Assembly: GCA_963277665.1 (NCBI GenBank) | Contig: OY728120.1 | Coordinates: forward strand, 427,992,138 to 428,056,137 | From: Viscum album | Lineage: Eukaryota > Streptophyta > Magnoliopsida > Santalales > Viscaceae | DNA: 64,000 nucleotides | Reading direction: 5' to 3' | In this document: in pieces, positions 52,091 through 61,527 of the stretch | Layout of the letters: each line of letters begins with the position of its first letter | How positions within the stretch are numbered: the first letter of the stretch is position 1 | Position numbers and translations under genes: made by a program | Notes under the pieces: model-generated | Seen by the model: the letters and a program-made list of their open reading frames with translations, nothing else | The model's database searches: none | Told to the model about the DNA's origin: nothing

Positions 52091-52835
52091 TGGGAATTTG
52101 ATGATGTCTTTCCGGAGGAATTGTCGGGTCTTCCACCAAATCGTGAAGTTGAGTTTTCAATAGAACTCGTACCGGGTGCTTTGCCTATTTCAAAGACACC
52201 TTATAGAATGTCCCCAATTGAGTTGCAGGAATTGTAGACGCAACTCCAAGAGAATCTTGATAAGGGATTCATACGCCCTAGTGCGTCACCTTGGGGAGCA
52301 CCTATTCTATTTGTTAAGAAGAAATATGGATCAATGAGACTCTGCATTGATTATCTATAACTTAACAAGATCACTATCAAGAACAAATATCCTCTCCCAC
52401 GCATTGCTGACTTATTTGACCATCTACGCGGAGCTCAATACTTTTCCAAGATTGATCTTCATTAAGGGTATCATCAATTAAGGGTCAAAAGGGAGGATAT
52501 ACAAAAGACTTCTTTCTGTACAAGGTATGGACACTATGAATTTATAGTGATGCCATTTGGTCTTACTAATGACCCTTCTATCTTCATGGATCTGATGAAC
52601 AGAGCCTTTAGAGACTATCTTGATCAATTTGTGGTAGTCTTTATAGACGATATTCTTTTCTATTCAAAGAGCAAGGAAGTACATGAAGATCACTTGAGAA
52701 TTATATTGAAGACCCTGAGAAAAGAGAAGCTTTATGCCAAATTTACCAAGTGTGAATTTTGGCTTCAAAAATTTTCATTTTTGGGTCACATAATCTCAAA
52801 AGAGGGGATATCTATGGATCCAGCAAAAAAACGGT
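52091..52835 (+). pseudogene. Reverse transcriptase domain of element 2
   Basis: The entry motif F-D-D-V-F-P-E-E-L-S-G-L-P-P is followed by a stop (52235), then [21 protein letters not shown]-stop-L-N (stop at 52358, where the family has R-Q), and D-L-H-stop-G-Y-H-Q (52463, for R-S). V-M-P-F-G-L-T follows and the catalytic F-I-D-D at 52640-52651 is intact. The domain ends with [10 protein letters not shown] before the frame slip near 52825-52831. Confidence 0.92.
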
Positions 52836-53430
52836 TATCGAAAGATGGTTGAGACCAACAACAGTAACTGAGATCCAAAGTTTTCTTGGTTTGGATGGAT
52901 ATTATCGACGTTTTGTGACAGATTTTTCACGATTATCTAATCCACTCACCAGGTTGACATGGAAAGGAGTTATGTTTGTTTGGATAGAGGAATGTGAAGA
53001 GAATTTTAAGGTGTTGAAAAGAAGGTTATCCAGTGCACCTGTGCTCACACTGCCTTGTAGTGGAGAAAGATTTGTGATCTACAGTGACGCATCCAAGAAG
53101 GGGTTGGGGTGTGTTCTTTTGAAAAATGATATAGTGATAGCTTATGCCTCATGATAGTTGAAAATCCATGAGAAAAATTACCCAACACATGATTTGGAGT
53201 TAGCTACGGTAATCATTGGATTAAAGATTCGGAGGCATTATCTTTATAGAGAAAGGTGTGACATTTATACTGATCGTAAAAGTTTAAAGTATATTTTCAC
53301 CCAAAAGGAACTGAATATGCACCAAATAAGATGGTTAGAGCTGATTAAGGATTACGACTGCTCAATTCATTACCACCCTGGGAAAGCAAACAAGGTGGAA
53401 GATGCATTAAGTGGACAAGAACATTCCAGT
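52836..53430 (+). pseudogene. RNase H domain of element 2
   Basis: Begins after the frame slip with [20 protein letters not shown]. The RNase H start D-A-S-K-K-G-L-G-C-V-L keeps the first catalytic Asp. Two adjacent stops (53152 TGA, 53155 TAG) stand where the family has A-S-R-Q-L, and both are single C-to-T changes. [14 protein letters not shown] and A-D-A-L-S-like (V-E-D-A-L-S) complete the domain. Confidence 0.9.
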
Positions 53431-54830
53431 TTATCCTTGATGAGGATCACAAAAGATCCAATATTTATGGATTTACAAAGGATGGATCTTGGAATTATAA
53501 TGGAAGGTGGAAAATCGTATCTTTCTCAAATGAATTTTCAACCATCTATACATGTGGAGATTAAAGAGGCACAGAAAGAAGATGTAGAGTTACAAAATAA
53601 GGTGAGAAATGTTCCTGAATTCAACCTTGATTGTGATGGGATAATAAAGTTCAGGAATTGGGTTTGTGTTCCTCCCATCCCAGAATTAATGAAGGAGCTA
53701 CTGGATGAGGCTCATAGTTCTTCATTCTCTATTCATCCTGGAAGCATGAAGATGTATAGGGACCTGAAAGAGTACTTCTGGTGGGATGGCATGAAAAGAG
53801 ATGTTGCTGAATATGTCTCTCGATGCTTGGTTTGTCAGCAAGTTAAAGCTGAGAGACAGAAGTCTAAGGGGATGTTACAACCATTACCCATACACGAATG
53901 TAAATGGGAAAGCATCACTATGGACTTTGTCACAGGACTTCCTAAAACATCAAAAGGAAATAATGTTATCTGGGTCATAGTTGATCGTCTTATAAAGTCT
54001 GCACACTTCATTGCTATTAGAGAGGATTTCTCTCTGGATCAACTTTCCAGGATATATGTAAAGGAAGTGGTAAGATTGAATGGAGTAACACTTTCTATTA
54101 TATCTGATCAGGATCCGAGTTTTACCTCGATGTTCTGGCGAAGTCTTCAGCATACTCTAGATACTGGGTTGAGTTTCATCACTGCTTATCATCCTCAGGC
54201 AGACGGTTAGTCTGAGAGAACAATTCAAACTCTAGAAGATATGTTGAGATTTTACTCTATGTATTTCAAAGGTGGTTGGGATCAACACCTACCTTTAGTG
54301 GGATTTTCTTATAATAATAGCTTTCACTCTAGTATTCAGATGGCTCCTTATGAAGCTCTCTATGGAAAGAAATGCAGGACTCCATCTTTCTGGGATGAAG
54401 TTGGGGAAAGAAATCTATTAGGACCTAATCTTGTTGATGAGATGGCAGAAAAGGTCTGATCTATTCAACAACACATAAGAGCAGCTCAGAGTCGACAGAA
54501 AAGTTATGCTGACAACCAAAAAAAAGACCTAGAGTTTGAAGTGGGTGATAATGTGTTCTTACGAATATCTCCCTGGAAGAGGGTCATGAGATTTGGAAAG
54601 AATGGGAAGTTGAGCCCTAGATATATCAGTCCTTTCGAAATATTGGATCGTGTTGGAAATGTAGCATACCGATTGGCGCTTCCACCGAATCTCTCTCATG
54701 TTCACGATGTGTTCCATGTATATCTCCTGAGAAAGTACATACCTGATCCTTCACATATACTCAGTTCAGAAGTTGTACCGCTGGAGCAAGATCTTTCTGA
54801 TGAAGAACAACTGATAGAGATTCTAGATTA
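53431..54830 (+). pseudogene. Integrase domain of element 2 with complete DD35E residues
   Basis: The zinc-binding part is read as [17 protein letters not shown], and C-L-V-C-Q-Q-V-K-A (53711-53850). All three catalytic acids are present: Asp at 53923-53925 (M-D-F-V-T-G-L-P), Asp at 54106-54108 (S-D-Q-D-P-S-F-T) and Glu at 54214-54216 (S-E-R-T-I-Q). The last two are 35 residues apart, the DD35E pattern. A TAG at 54208 replaces the Gln of D-G-Q-S-E-R, two codons before the catalytic Glu, and a TGA at 54457 follows the A-L-Y-G-K segment. The G-K-L-S-P-R-Y-I-S-P-F-E-I-L and V-F-H-V-Y-L-L-R-K-Y segments are intact. Confidence 0.92.
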
Positions 54831-54966
54831 TAGTGAAAAATTACGATGGAACAAGACCACTCCCTTGGTGAAAGTTTTATGGAGGAACCACCAATTAAAA
54901 GAAGCTACATGGGAGCTTGAGGATATGATGACAGAGAGGTATCCTCATCTTTTTGTTACAAAGTGA
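54831..54966 (+). pseudogene. Chromodomain-like C terminus of element 2
   Basis: W-N-K-T-T-P-L-V-K-V-L-W-R-N-H then E-A-T-W-E-L-E-D-M-M and R-Y-P-H-L-F is the chromodomain-like tail of Tekay/Del chromoviruses, thought to steer integration towards particular chromatin. It contains no stop and ends at TGA 54964-54966. Confidence 0.85.
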
Positions 54967-54990
54967 CGAATTTCGAGGGTGAAATTCATT

Positions 54991-55004
54991 TTAAGGGGGT
55001 AGAA
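54991..55004 (+). promoter_or_regulatory. Polypurine tract of element 2
   Basis: TTAAGGGGGTAGAA directly precedes the TGTAAC start of the 3' LTR. The purine run with five Gs is the expected primer for plus-strand DNA. Confidence 0.85.
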
Positions 55005-56829
55005 TGTAACACCCGAGACTTTTATGAGAAATATTTTGTTTTTATGTTATATAAATCATCAAAGGAATATTTCACTACACACAAAACTAGCTTGGCTTTC
55101 TTTACATGCAACTGCGGCCTTCCTCGATAGCTTGCGTCGTACGCAATACCGAGTTTCACTAAACAACGATATGCTATTAAAATATTATTAAAACTAGCCG
55201 TTATGAATAGTAATAACCACTTTTTGAAATTTTGTAAATTTTATTTTTCAAAATGGACTTCATTTTTGGATTTGGAATATCGAAATTAGCTTAGGGTGAA
55301 ATTTTGGTTCTTTTCAGATAACTTTTATATTCTGATGAATAGTGAAAATTATTAAATTTTAATTAAAAACAACTTTTTTAATCAAAATAATTAATAGTGA
55401 TAAATTATTAATTTGAGTGGTTTTAAAGAATATTTAGAATATATTTTTACAATTTAATACAATTTTGTTTATTGGATGTCATTTCACATTTAAACCAGAC
55501 ATAAACAAGTGTCAATCTTTTGATAGTTATTATCTTTTAAAAACACGCTATTTGTCGTGACGACGTGAATTAGTTTTTAAATTAGTTAATGTAACTGATA
55601 TGTTTTGAATTTGGTAAAATAAACATCATTTTTTAATTCATAGTATCAAATATATCTTAGGCCTAATTTTTGGTATTTTTCTGGAAACTTGCATTTTTTG
55701 ATGAATAGTGAAACCACTAAGTGGTAGTTAAAAAACTGAATTTCTCATAAAACTTAATTTTACCGCTTCTGTGAGTGGAATTTCGAAAATCCAAGAGACT
55801 TAGTTAATATCAAGGACTAAAATTTGGTTCAATGAGATGAAAATAATTTTTGGTGAATAGTAACTTTTTACCTTTTTTACCACGGTTAAAAATAAATAGG
55901 GTATTTAAGGGTAAAAATGATATTATTATTCCCCTAACACATGTCCTAATTATATTGGATAACTGTAATTCGACCAAAAACAACCTTAGGAATAAAATAT
56001 GACCATTTAGGCCCACTTTGATTAGATTAGGACAATTATTATCAATTTATTTAAAGAAGGGTTTAAATAGTTAAAATCAACGTTTAATAACTAACGCATT
56101 TTTAATATAGGGTTATACATAAGATAAATTCATCTATAAATATTAATTATAAAGATAGAAAGATTTACTACATTTTGGTATTTTATTTATAATTTTTAGA
56201 CATTAAATAATTTAATTTATTTGTGACACAATGATGATGCTGTAATTATCTTACTAATGAAATATTGAAATAATTGATGTTATAAATACCCAAATAAATG
56301 TAATTTGAGACTTTTTTTAAATTAAAAAAATTTTATATGTTAATATGACATGTTAGTATTGATTTGAGTAAATTTTTTCGAACTAATAATTCTGTTATTA
56401 TTTTCACAGAAATTAATTACCAAATAGTGTCAAAATTGACATAAAATAGTTTTTAAAACAAATACTATATTATTAATTGTTATTTTATTCCTAAAAATCT
56501 GAGGATCTGAAAAATGACTTAGATAAGGTTATATATATTAATAATAAACAACTTGGGGTTCTATTATCTTGATATAGTATGTTTATTAACCTTATAGTGT
56601 AAGAAAACAAGAAGACACGGTAAAAGTTAAATTATCTAACTTAAAGTTAAATCTAAATGATTAGGTTAAAATTGATATCTAAACTTGTCTAAATTCTATT
56701 TTATGAGAGGATTGAGATCCATCCCCACCTTAGCTTCGAAATATATCAATTTTGAGCTATTAAAAACCGAATTTGACTTTATAATAAAATAATATTTTTT
56801 CTTATTCCAAAGGTGCCCCTCTCCTCCCT

Positions 56830-56837
56830 TATAAAAG
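56830..56837 (+). promoter_or_regulatory. TATA box of element 2 3' LTR
   Basis: TATAAAAG in CCTCCCTTATAAAAGGGAAC, flanked by CT-rich tracts. The same sequence stands in relics A (minus strand, 2085-2092) and B (29174). Transcription would start about 30 bases downstream, before the leader boxes. Confidence 0.65.
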
Positions 56838-57172
56838 GGAACCTCCTCCCTCTCTTCCTCACACCACTTTCAGCCTTCAAGCTCGGCCAACCCCTGACAA
56901 TATCTCCTCTCCACTTCCATAGAAACATCCTAGAGGTCCTGGTATTCTTCAAAGACCAATTTTAGTGCCCTAAGAGGAGGTCTCAAAGAGGCGCTTCAAA
57001 GAAGAGGTAATGCCCGTTACCGATTCTTTCATCTTTATTTCTTCTTTCACTTCTTCTTCTTTAGTTTTTTCATTATGAAGTAATAACATAAGTATCACTC
57101 ATATACTGATATGTTATTATAAGTATGAAACAACCCTATTTCACCATCTATCCATCCTATGGGAAAAGAAAT

Positions 57173-57403
57173 CACCACGCGTGCGTACGTACGGAATACC
57201 GTCTCCACGCCGTGGTGTAATCAATTTTCCACCACCACCTTACTCGGATGGGTATAATGGTGTAAATAATAACTATATATTATTATTGTAAAGTGATATT
57301 GATTCTGAAATAGTATACATACACTCCAATATAATTCCACGATCATGGGAACGATATCATCGCTCGTGCGTATGTACGGAATACCGTCTCCACAATGTGA
57401 TGT
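57173..57403 (+). repeat. Two hairpin-like LTR leader boxes, element 2 3' LTR
   Basis: Boxes at 57173-57218 and 57357-57403, 185 bases apart, as in the 5' LTR. Box 1 keeps CGCGTGCGTACGTACGG and CCGTCTCCAC with pairing arms CACCAC/GTGGTG. In box 2 one base of the palindrome is changed (TATGTACGG). Confidence 0.75.
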
Positions 57404-59022
57404 GGCTCGTTATACATGATCTTCATTGCATAATTTTTATATAAATGAATTTAGTGAATTAATATGATATATATTACACTAATACCATTATGGAAATAAG
57501 GTATCTATAACCTAAAAATGAAAATAAGAATTTATTTGACAAAATGCGCATAAGAACAAAAAGTATTAAACACCCGAATAACAAGTAGTAATGAAATATT
57601 ACTAATTAGAAGATAAGAATATGACCATATATGATATCATAAAAATATGTATGATTCTGGAATAAGTCAATAACGTTATTTAAATCATTATACAGGAGGT
57701 TCGGACACTTACGAAGCAAATCAGACCTAAGGTAAGGGATAATTTTTCAAATCTCATTTTTATCCAAGATTGCTTATTCATAAGTATTTACTGGGGTGTA
57801 TTTTATCATCCACATCCATGTTTCTTCAATATGTAATATTGTTTCCATCCACCTACAATTTTCTAAATCCAATTTTACCCATCAATGAGTTTTTAGTAAA
57901 AGATATAAAAGGAATCTTTTGTCGTTTTTCGTACGAGGTACTTTTTGACTTTTCCGATAAAAGTATGGAAAGAATGTTTTATTAACTTATACGGCATGAA
58001 TGGATTTTTAAAACATTATTTCCAAGAATCTTAATTTTCAAGTTTTCTTTCTTATTTTTAATCAGCTTCTTTTAGTTTAAAATTGTATGACATGTTAAGA
58101 AAGGAAAATGTTTTTGAATTAGAACGGATATTTTCCTCAAGAATGGAGTTCAAGTGTTTTATCAAAATTATTTTCCATCTAAGATAATATAGGGTTCTGT
58201 GTCTATCCCTATTATTAAATTGATTTGATTATGTTCTGATGGAATTATTTTTATGAATTCCTTTATCTTATATGAATTGTTTTATGATGTCATGTTGTTT
58301 AGGAATCCCATTTTTATTACATGGGTTATGAAATGATGTATGATTTATGATTTTGTGGCACACATATGAATGGTATCATTATGATATGGGTGGGACCTAT
58401 ATCTCCCTCGAATTCATTGGGTAAAGATCTTATATCTCATGAGATAGAAATGGCTGGAACGGCAGGTTAAACCGGTTCAGTGAAACAGGACTGAAACGAG
58501 GAGTGAACTCGGTTCAGAAATGGACTTTGTCCACTATGATAGTCTTGGAAATGAGTCTTGACTAATAAGAAATGATTCTCTATGATTATGTGTGTATGCC
58601 ACAATGTTTTAGGTTTTATGTTATGATTATTGGGATTTCATTTCACTACTATGATTTAACCCATGTTATGAAATTATTCTCTCGTTTGCAGGTTAAGATT
58701 TACAAAATGTTATGTTCTTATGAATATGATGTGATTGATATTTCTTTTGTTTACCCTTACTGAGCATTTGAGCTCACCCTTTTGTATGTTTTCTTTCCCC
58801 AGGTCAGGAAGAAGGTTATTAAGTTTGATATGCCAAAAGGGACTACAGATATGATGAAATAAATGGGAGACAGTGTAGACGCTTTATGAACCAGTTTTTT
58901 ATGTTTCCCAGTTTCTAAAGACACTATACCTATACGGTCCTTTCATGGTTTTGTTATATGTTGTAATAAGTATGCTATAATTTTTAAGTAAAAACAATGT
59001 GTGTAAAGTATGGGTCGTTATA

Positions 59023-59027
59023 ATTTT
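59023..59027. repeat. Target site duplication of element 2, right copy (ATTTT)
   Basis: Exact copy of 46245-46249. Confidence 0.85.
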
Positions 59028-60504
59028 TGGGTACCAAATCATCATACATTTGATTCAATAGGATAGATGTTTCAAGACAGAGTCACATAGAGCTACATGT
59101 TACTTTTAATGTGGGTACTAAAAGACAAATGTGCATAGAATACTTTGTGTTTAACTCAAGTTTTATGATTATTGGAATTTGTACTCCTATGTTCTAAAAA
59201 TTATAACTTCATTAAATATGTTTCATTTATGTTTTAAATATCATTGGACATCATTCTTATAGAACCACAGACATTAGAACAACATAAATTTATTAAGGAG
59301 GATCCAGGTGTGGTTCTTTTATATAAAAAACTTTTTTTGTATAAAAACCTGAAATTTATTTATTCTAATATATTTAATAAAATAAAAAATTTAGTTAATA
59401 TATTTTTTTCAATTAAATGAATATTATTTTTTAATCGTGAATTCTAATTAAAAATTTATTGATATATATTTCAACCTCATTCTAATTATTTTTATTTTAT
59501 TATTCTCTACTACTTAAAATCATTTTGATTTAAAAATTGAATCTTATCATCCTTTTAATTATACACCTTAAATTAAATTCAATTTTTTAATCACATTTAC
59601 TTAATTATATATGTTTTGATCATTATTTAGAAAACATAATGATCTATTTTTCTCTTTATTGTCATACCCTCACTCTCTTTCACTGAATCTAATTTCTTGA
59701 TTTATTACCCAGAATATGAATCTTTTTCTAAATTGATCATATCTTTATATTTTTATGAATCTTTTATCTTAATTCTGAAATTTAGATATCCTTGATTAAA
59801 AAATTGACTTCAAATTATATTTTTAGGATTTTTTTCTCGATCTCTTTGTTATATATGTTATATTTCTCCTTATAAATAAAATTTGTTACTAAATCCTTTT
59901 AGTTGAGATTATTTATCAAATTCTTTTAAATCATGAAATACATTCAAATTATTTAAAAAATTAAAATTATTTAAAATTATTTTAATCTTGATTTTATTTG
60001 AAATTATTTTAAATCTTGAATGTATTTAAAATTATTATCAATATTTAATTTATTAAAAAATCATTGAAATATTGAATTCTTTTTTTATTCTTGAATATAT
60101 TGAAACATTTGCATTATTTATATTAAATTCAGTTATGTGTAAACTACCTAGAAAATAAATTCCAGTTTGAATACAAATAAGTAGATATGATTCTAATAAA
60201 AATACACCCAAAATTATTATATCATTGAAAAGTGAGCTATAGATTTTTAATATTATCTTTACCCTGGGAACGAGTACTGGGACTTTAATACACACCTTGT
60301 TTTACATTCCAAGGGAATACAATTTTGATTATTCACAGAGTCTTTTTTACCTCAATAATGGGTTGTAATTTAAAATTATCTTTTAATTTATTTATTTTCA
60401 TTTTTTTGGATTAATTTTTAATTTTTAATGGGTTTCCCTTTAACTTTTTAGTTTTATTGCAACATATATCCTTTTATAAATTCAGTAATTAAGGGGGATC
60501 CAAC
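59028..60504 (+). other. Right part of the Copia interior, no readable pol
   Basis: By position this should be the continuation of the Copia interior. It is very AT-rich, with no integrase or reverse transcriptase motif that I can read. A purine-rich AATTAAGGGGGATCC at 60487-60501 is a possible polypurine tract. A similar AATTTATTAAGGAGGATCC lies at 59287-59305. Confidence 0.45.
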
Positions 60505-61527
60505 TGTTTTATATATTCTAATGTTTTCCATATAGAAGTACTCATTTTGATATAACATGGAGCTTGTTGAAAATATTTTTTTCAATGTTGAAAACATTTA
60601 GAATTCAAAATCTATATTATGTTTTCAAATATTGGAATATTTTTTCCTCTATTATTCTATAGATATATTTATATTAACATTTATTTCATTATCCATATGT
60701 ATATTCCCTTTTTTTAATAATGAATATGGAGAATATTGGGGGATAAATAATTTATAAATTTGGAAAAATCATGGGGAGAAACTAATTATGTTAATGTCAT
60801 TGAAATTAATGGGAAATTTTTTATATCTTTAGGATATTTATAATATTTATTGTTCTCTTCTTTTTTATAATAGGGAAAATTTTATTATAGAGTACCATGG
60901 TTATGTGTTCCCAATTGGGTAGAATTATTGGTTTAAGGTACATAATTTTCCAATTTCATTAAATTATTTTTCAAAATACCTTAGATGTATTCATTTGAAA
61001 GTCATCTTTATTCCTAGTGATTATCATAGAAAAAGGTAATGATTTTTTTAACTTACTCTCTTCAATGTTTTTTAATTATCACAAATGATAATTATTTTTC
61101 TATCATTTTCAATTTAGTGTATTTTAAATGATTTTTCTTTATAATTTATTTAATTTGAAAATATACCATAAGAAGGCTTAAAAGAGATTAATGGTGACTC
61201 AAAGTGAATCCAAGTAAAGCATTCACCACGTGATAAAAAGTGGAGTGTAACCAACAAGAAAATGTAATTTTATATTAGATCCAGACCTTTTAGAATCTCA
61301 CCAGCTACCCACAGGATCTCATCATCTAGTCTGTGAGATCTTGGAAGAAAGAGGGAGGTACATGTAAACCACCCACTACCCAGAGGTCGCTCGTGTCTAC
61401 ATAGTGGTATTGGGTCAGATAGTTGAATTTTGTATTGGAGATGTTATCACATTCCATAACCCAACCTATAACAACTTTATTGACTCAAATTTGTCTCTAG
61501 AATATTCCCATAGCTCATAGAGTCTAT
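60505..61527 (+). repeat. Partial 3' LTR of the Copia element
   Basis: Right member of the repeat pair with 42710-44550, collinear at offset 17786 over 43265-43640 / 61051-61426. It breaks off at 61527, where relic D starts. Confidence 0.6.

Larger units (their letters stand above)
50487..54966 (+). pseudogene. gag-pol pseudogene of element 2 (Tekay-like)
   Basis: This is the polyprotein frame of element 2. The start is the ATG at 50487 (M-A-G-T-R-K-N), 220 bases after the primer site. The end is the stop at 54964-54966, after F-V-T-K. In-frame stops lie at 50634, 50661, 50736, 50835, 50943, 52235, 52358, 52463, 53152, 53155, 54208 and 54457. Single-base frame slips occur near 51005 (one base lost) and in the A-run near 52825-52831 (one base change in length). 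Ten of the twelve stops can be explained as C-to-T changes of CGA, CAA or CAG codons. All domains are otherwise well kept, which fits a recent insertion silenced and mutated by cytosine deamination. Confidence 0.95.
46250..59022 (+). mobile_element. Element 2: complete, defective Tekay-like Ty3/gypsy retrotransposon with ~4 kb LTRs
   Basis: The 12773-base element has LTRs of 4015 and 4018 bases and an interior of 4740 bases, so the LTRs make up nearly two thirds of it. A five-base duplication, primer site and polypurine tract are all in place. Domain order is gag, protease, reverse transcriptase, RNase H, integrase, then a chromodomain-like tail, which defines a chromovirus, and the tail motif fits Tekay/Del. 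The LTRs are about 95% identical over the first 160 bases compared by eye, so it is the youngest insertion here. The coding region has at least 12 stop codons and two frameshifts. Inserted in the interior of an older Copia element. Confidence 0.95.
55005..59022 (+). repeat. 3' LTR of element 2
   Basis: Same structure as 46250-50264, with an intact TATA box (56830-56837) and boxes at 57173-57403. It ends GGGTCGTTATA followed by the ATTTT duplication. Both LTRs share the TA end, so it was already present when the element inserted. Confidence 0.95.
42710..61527 (+). mobile_element. Old Copia element split by element 2 and truncated by relic D
   Basis: A worn Copia gag at 44860-45846 is flanked by a collinear repeat pair. 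CCTCACTCTC at 43265 matches CTTACTCTC at 61051, AAGCTTCCAC at 43431 matches 61217, CCAGAC at 43495 matches 61281, and AGGTACATGTA at 43570 matches 61356. All four have an offset of exactly 17786. Removing element 2 and one duplication (12778 bases) leaves 5008 bases between LTRs, a normal Copia spacing. The probable starts are TGTTTATAATTTTA at 42710 and TGTTTTATATATTC at 60505. The right LTR stops at 61527, where relic D begins. No pol motif is readable in 59028-60500, so the interior is eroded. Confidence 0.7.

Noticed and set aside
50634..54459. Stop codons in gag-pol as programmed readthrough or an altered genetic code
   Set aside because: All three stop codons occur, in several domains, together with frame slips, and most are single C-to-T changes. 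Decay explains them better.
59028..60504. Copia pol downstream of element 2
   Set aside because: Expected by position, but no integrase, reverse transcriptase or RNase H motif could be found, so it is left unassigned.
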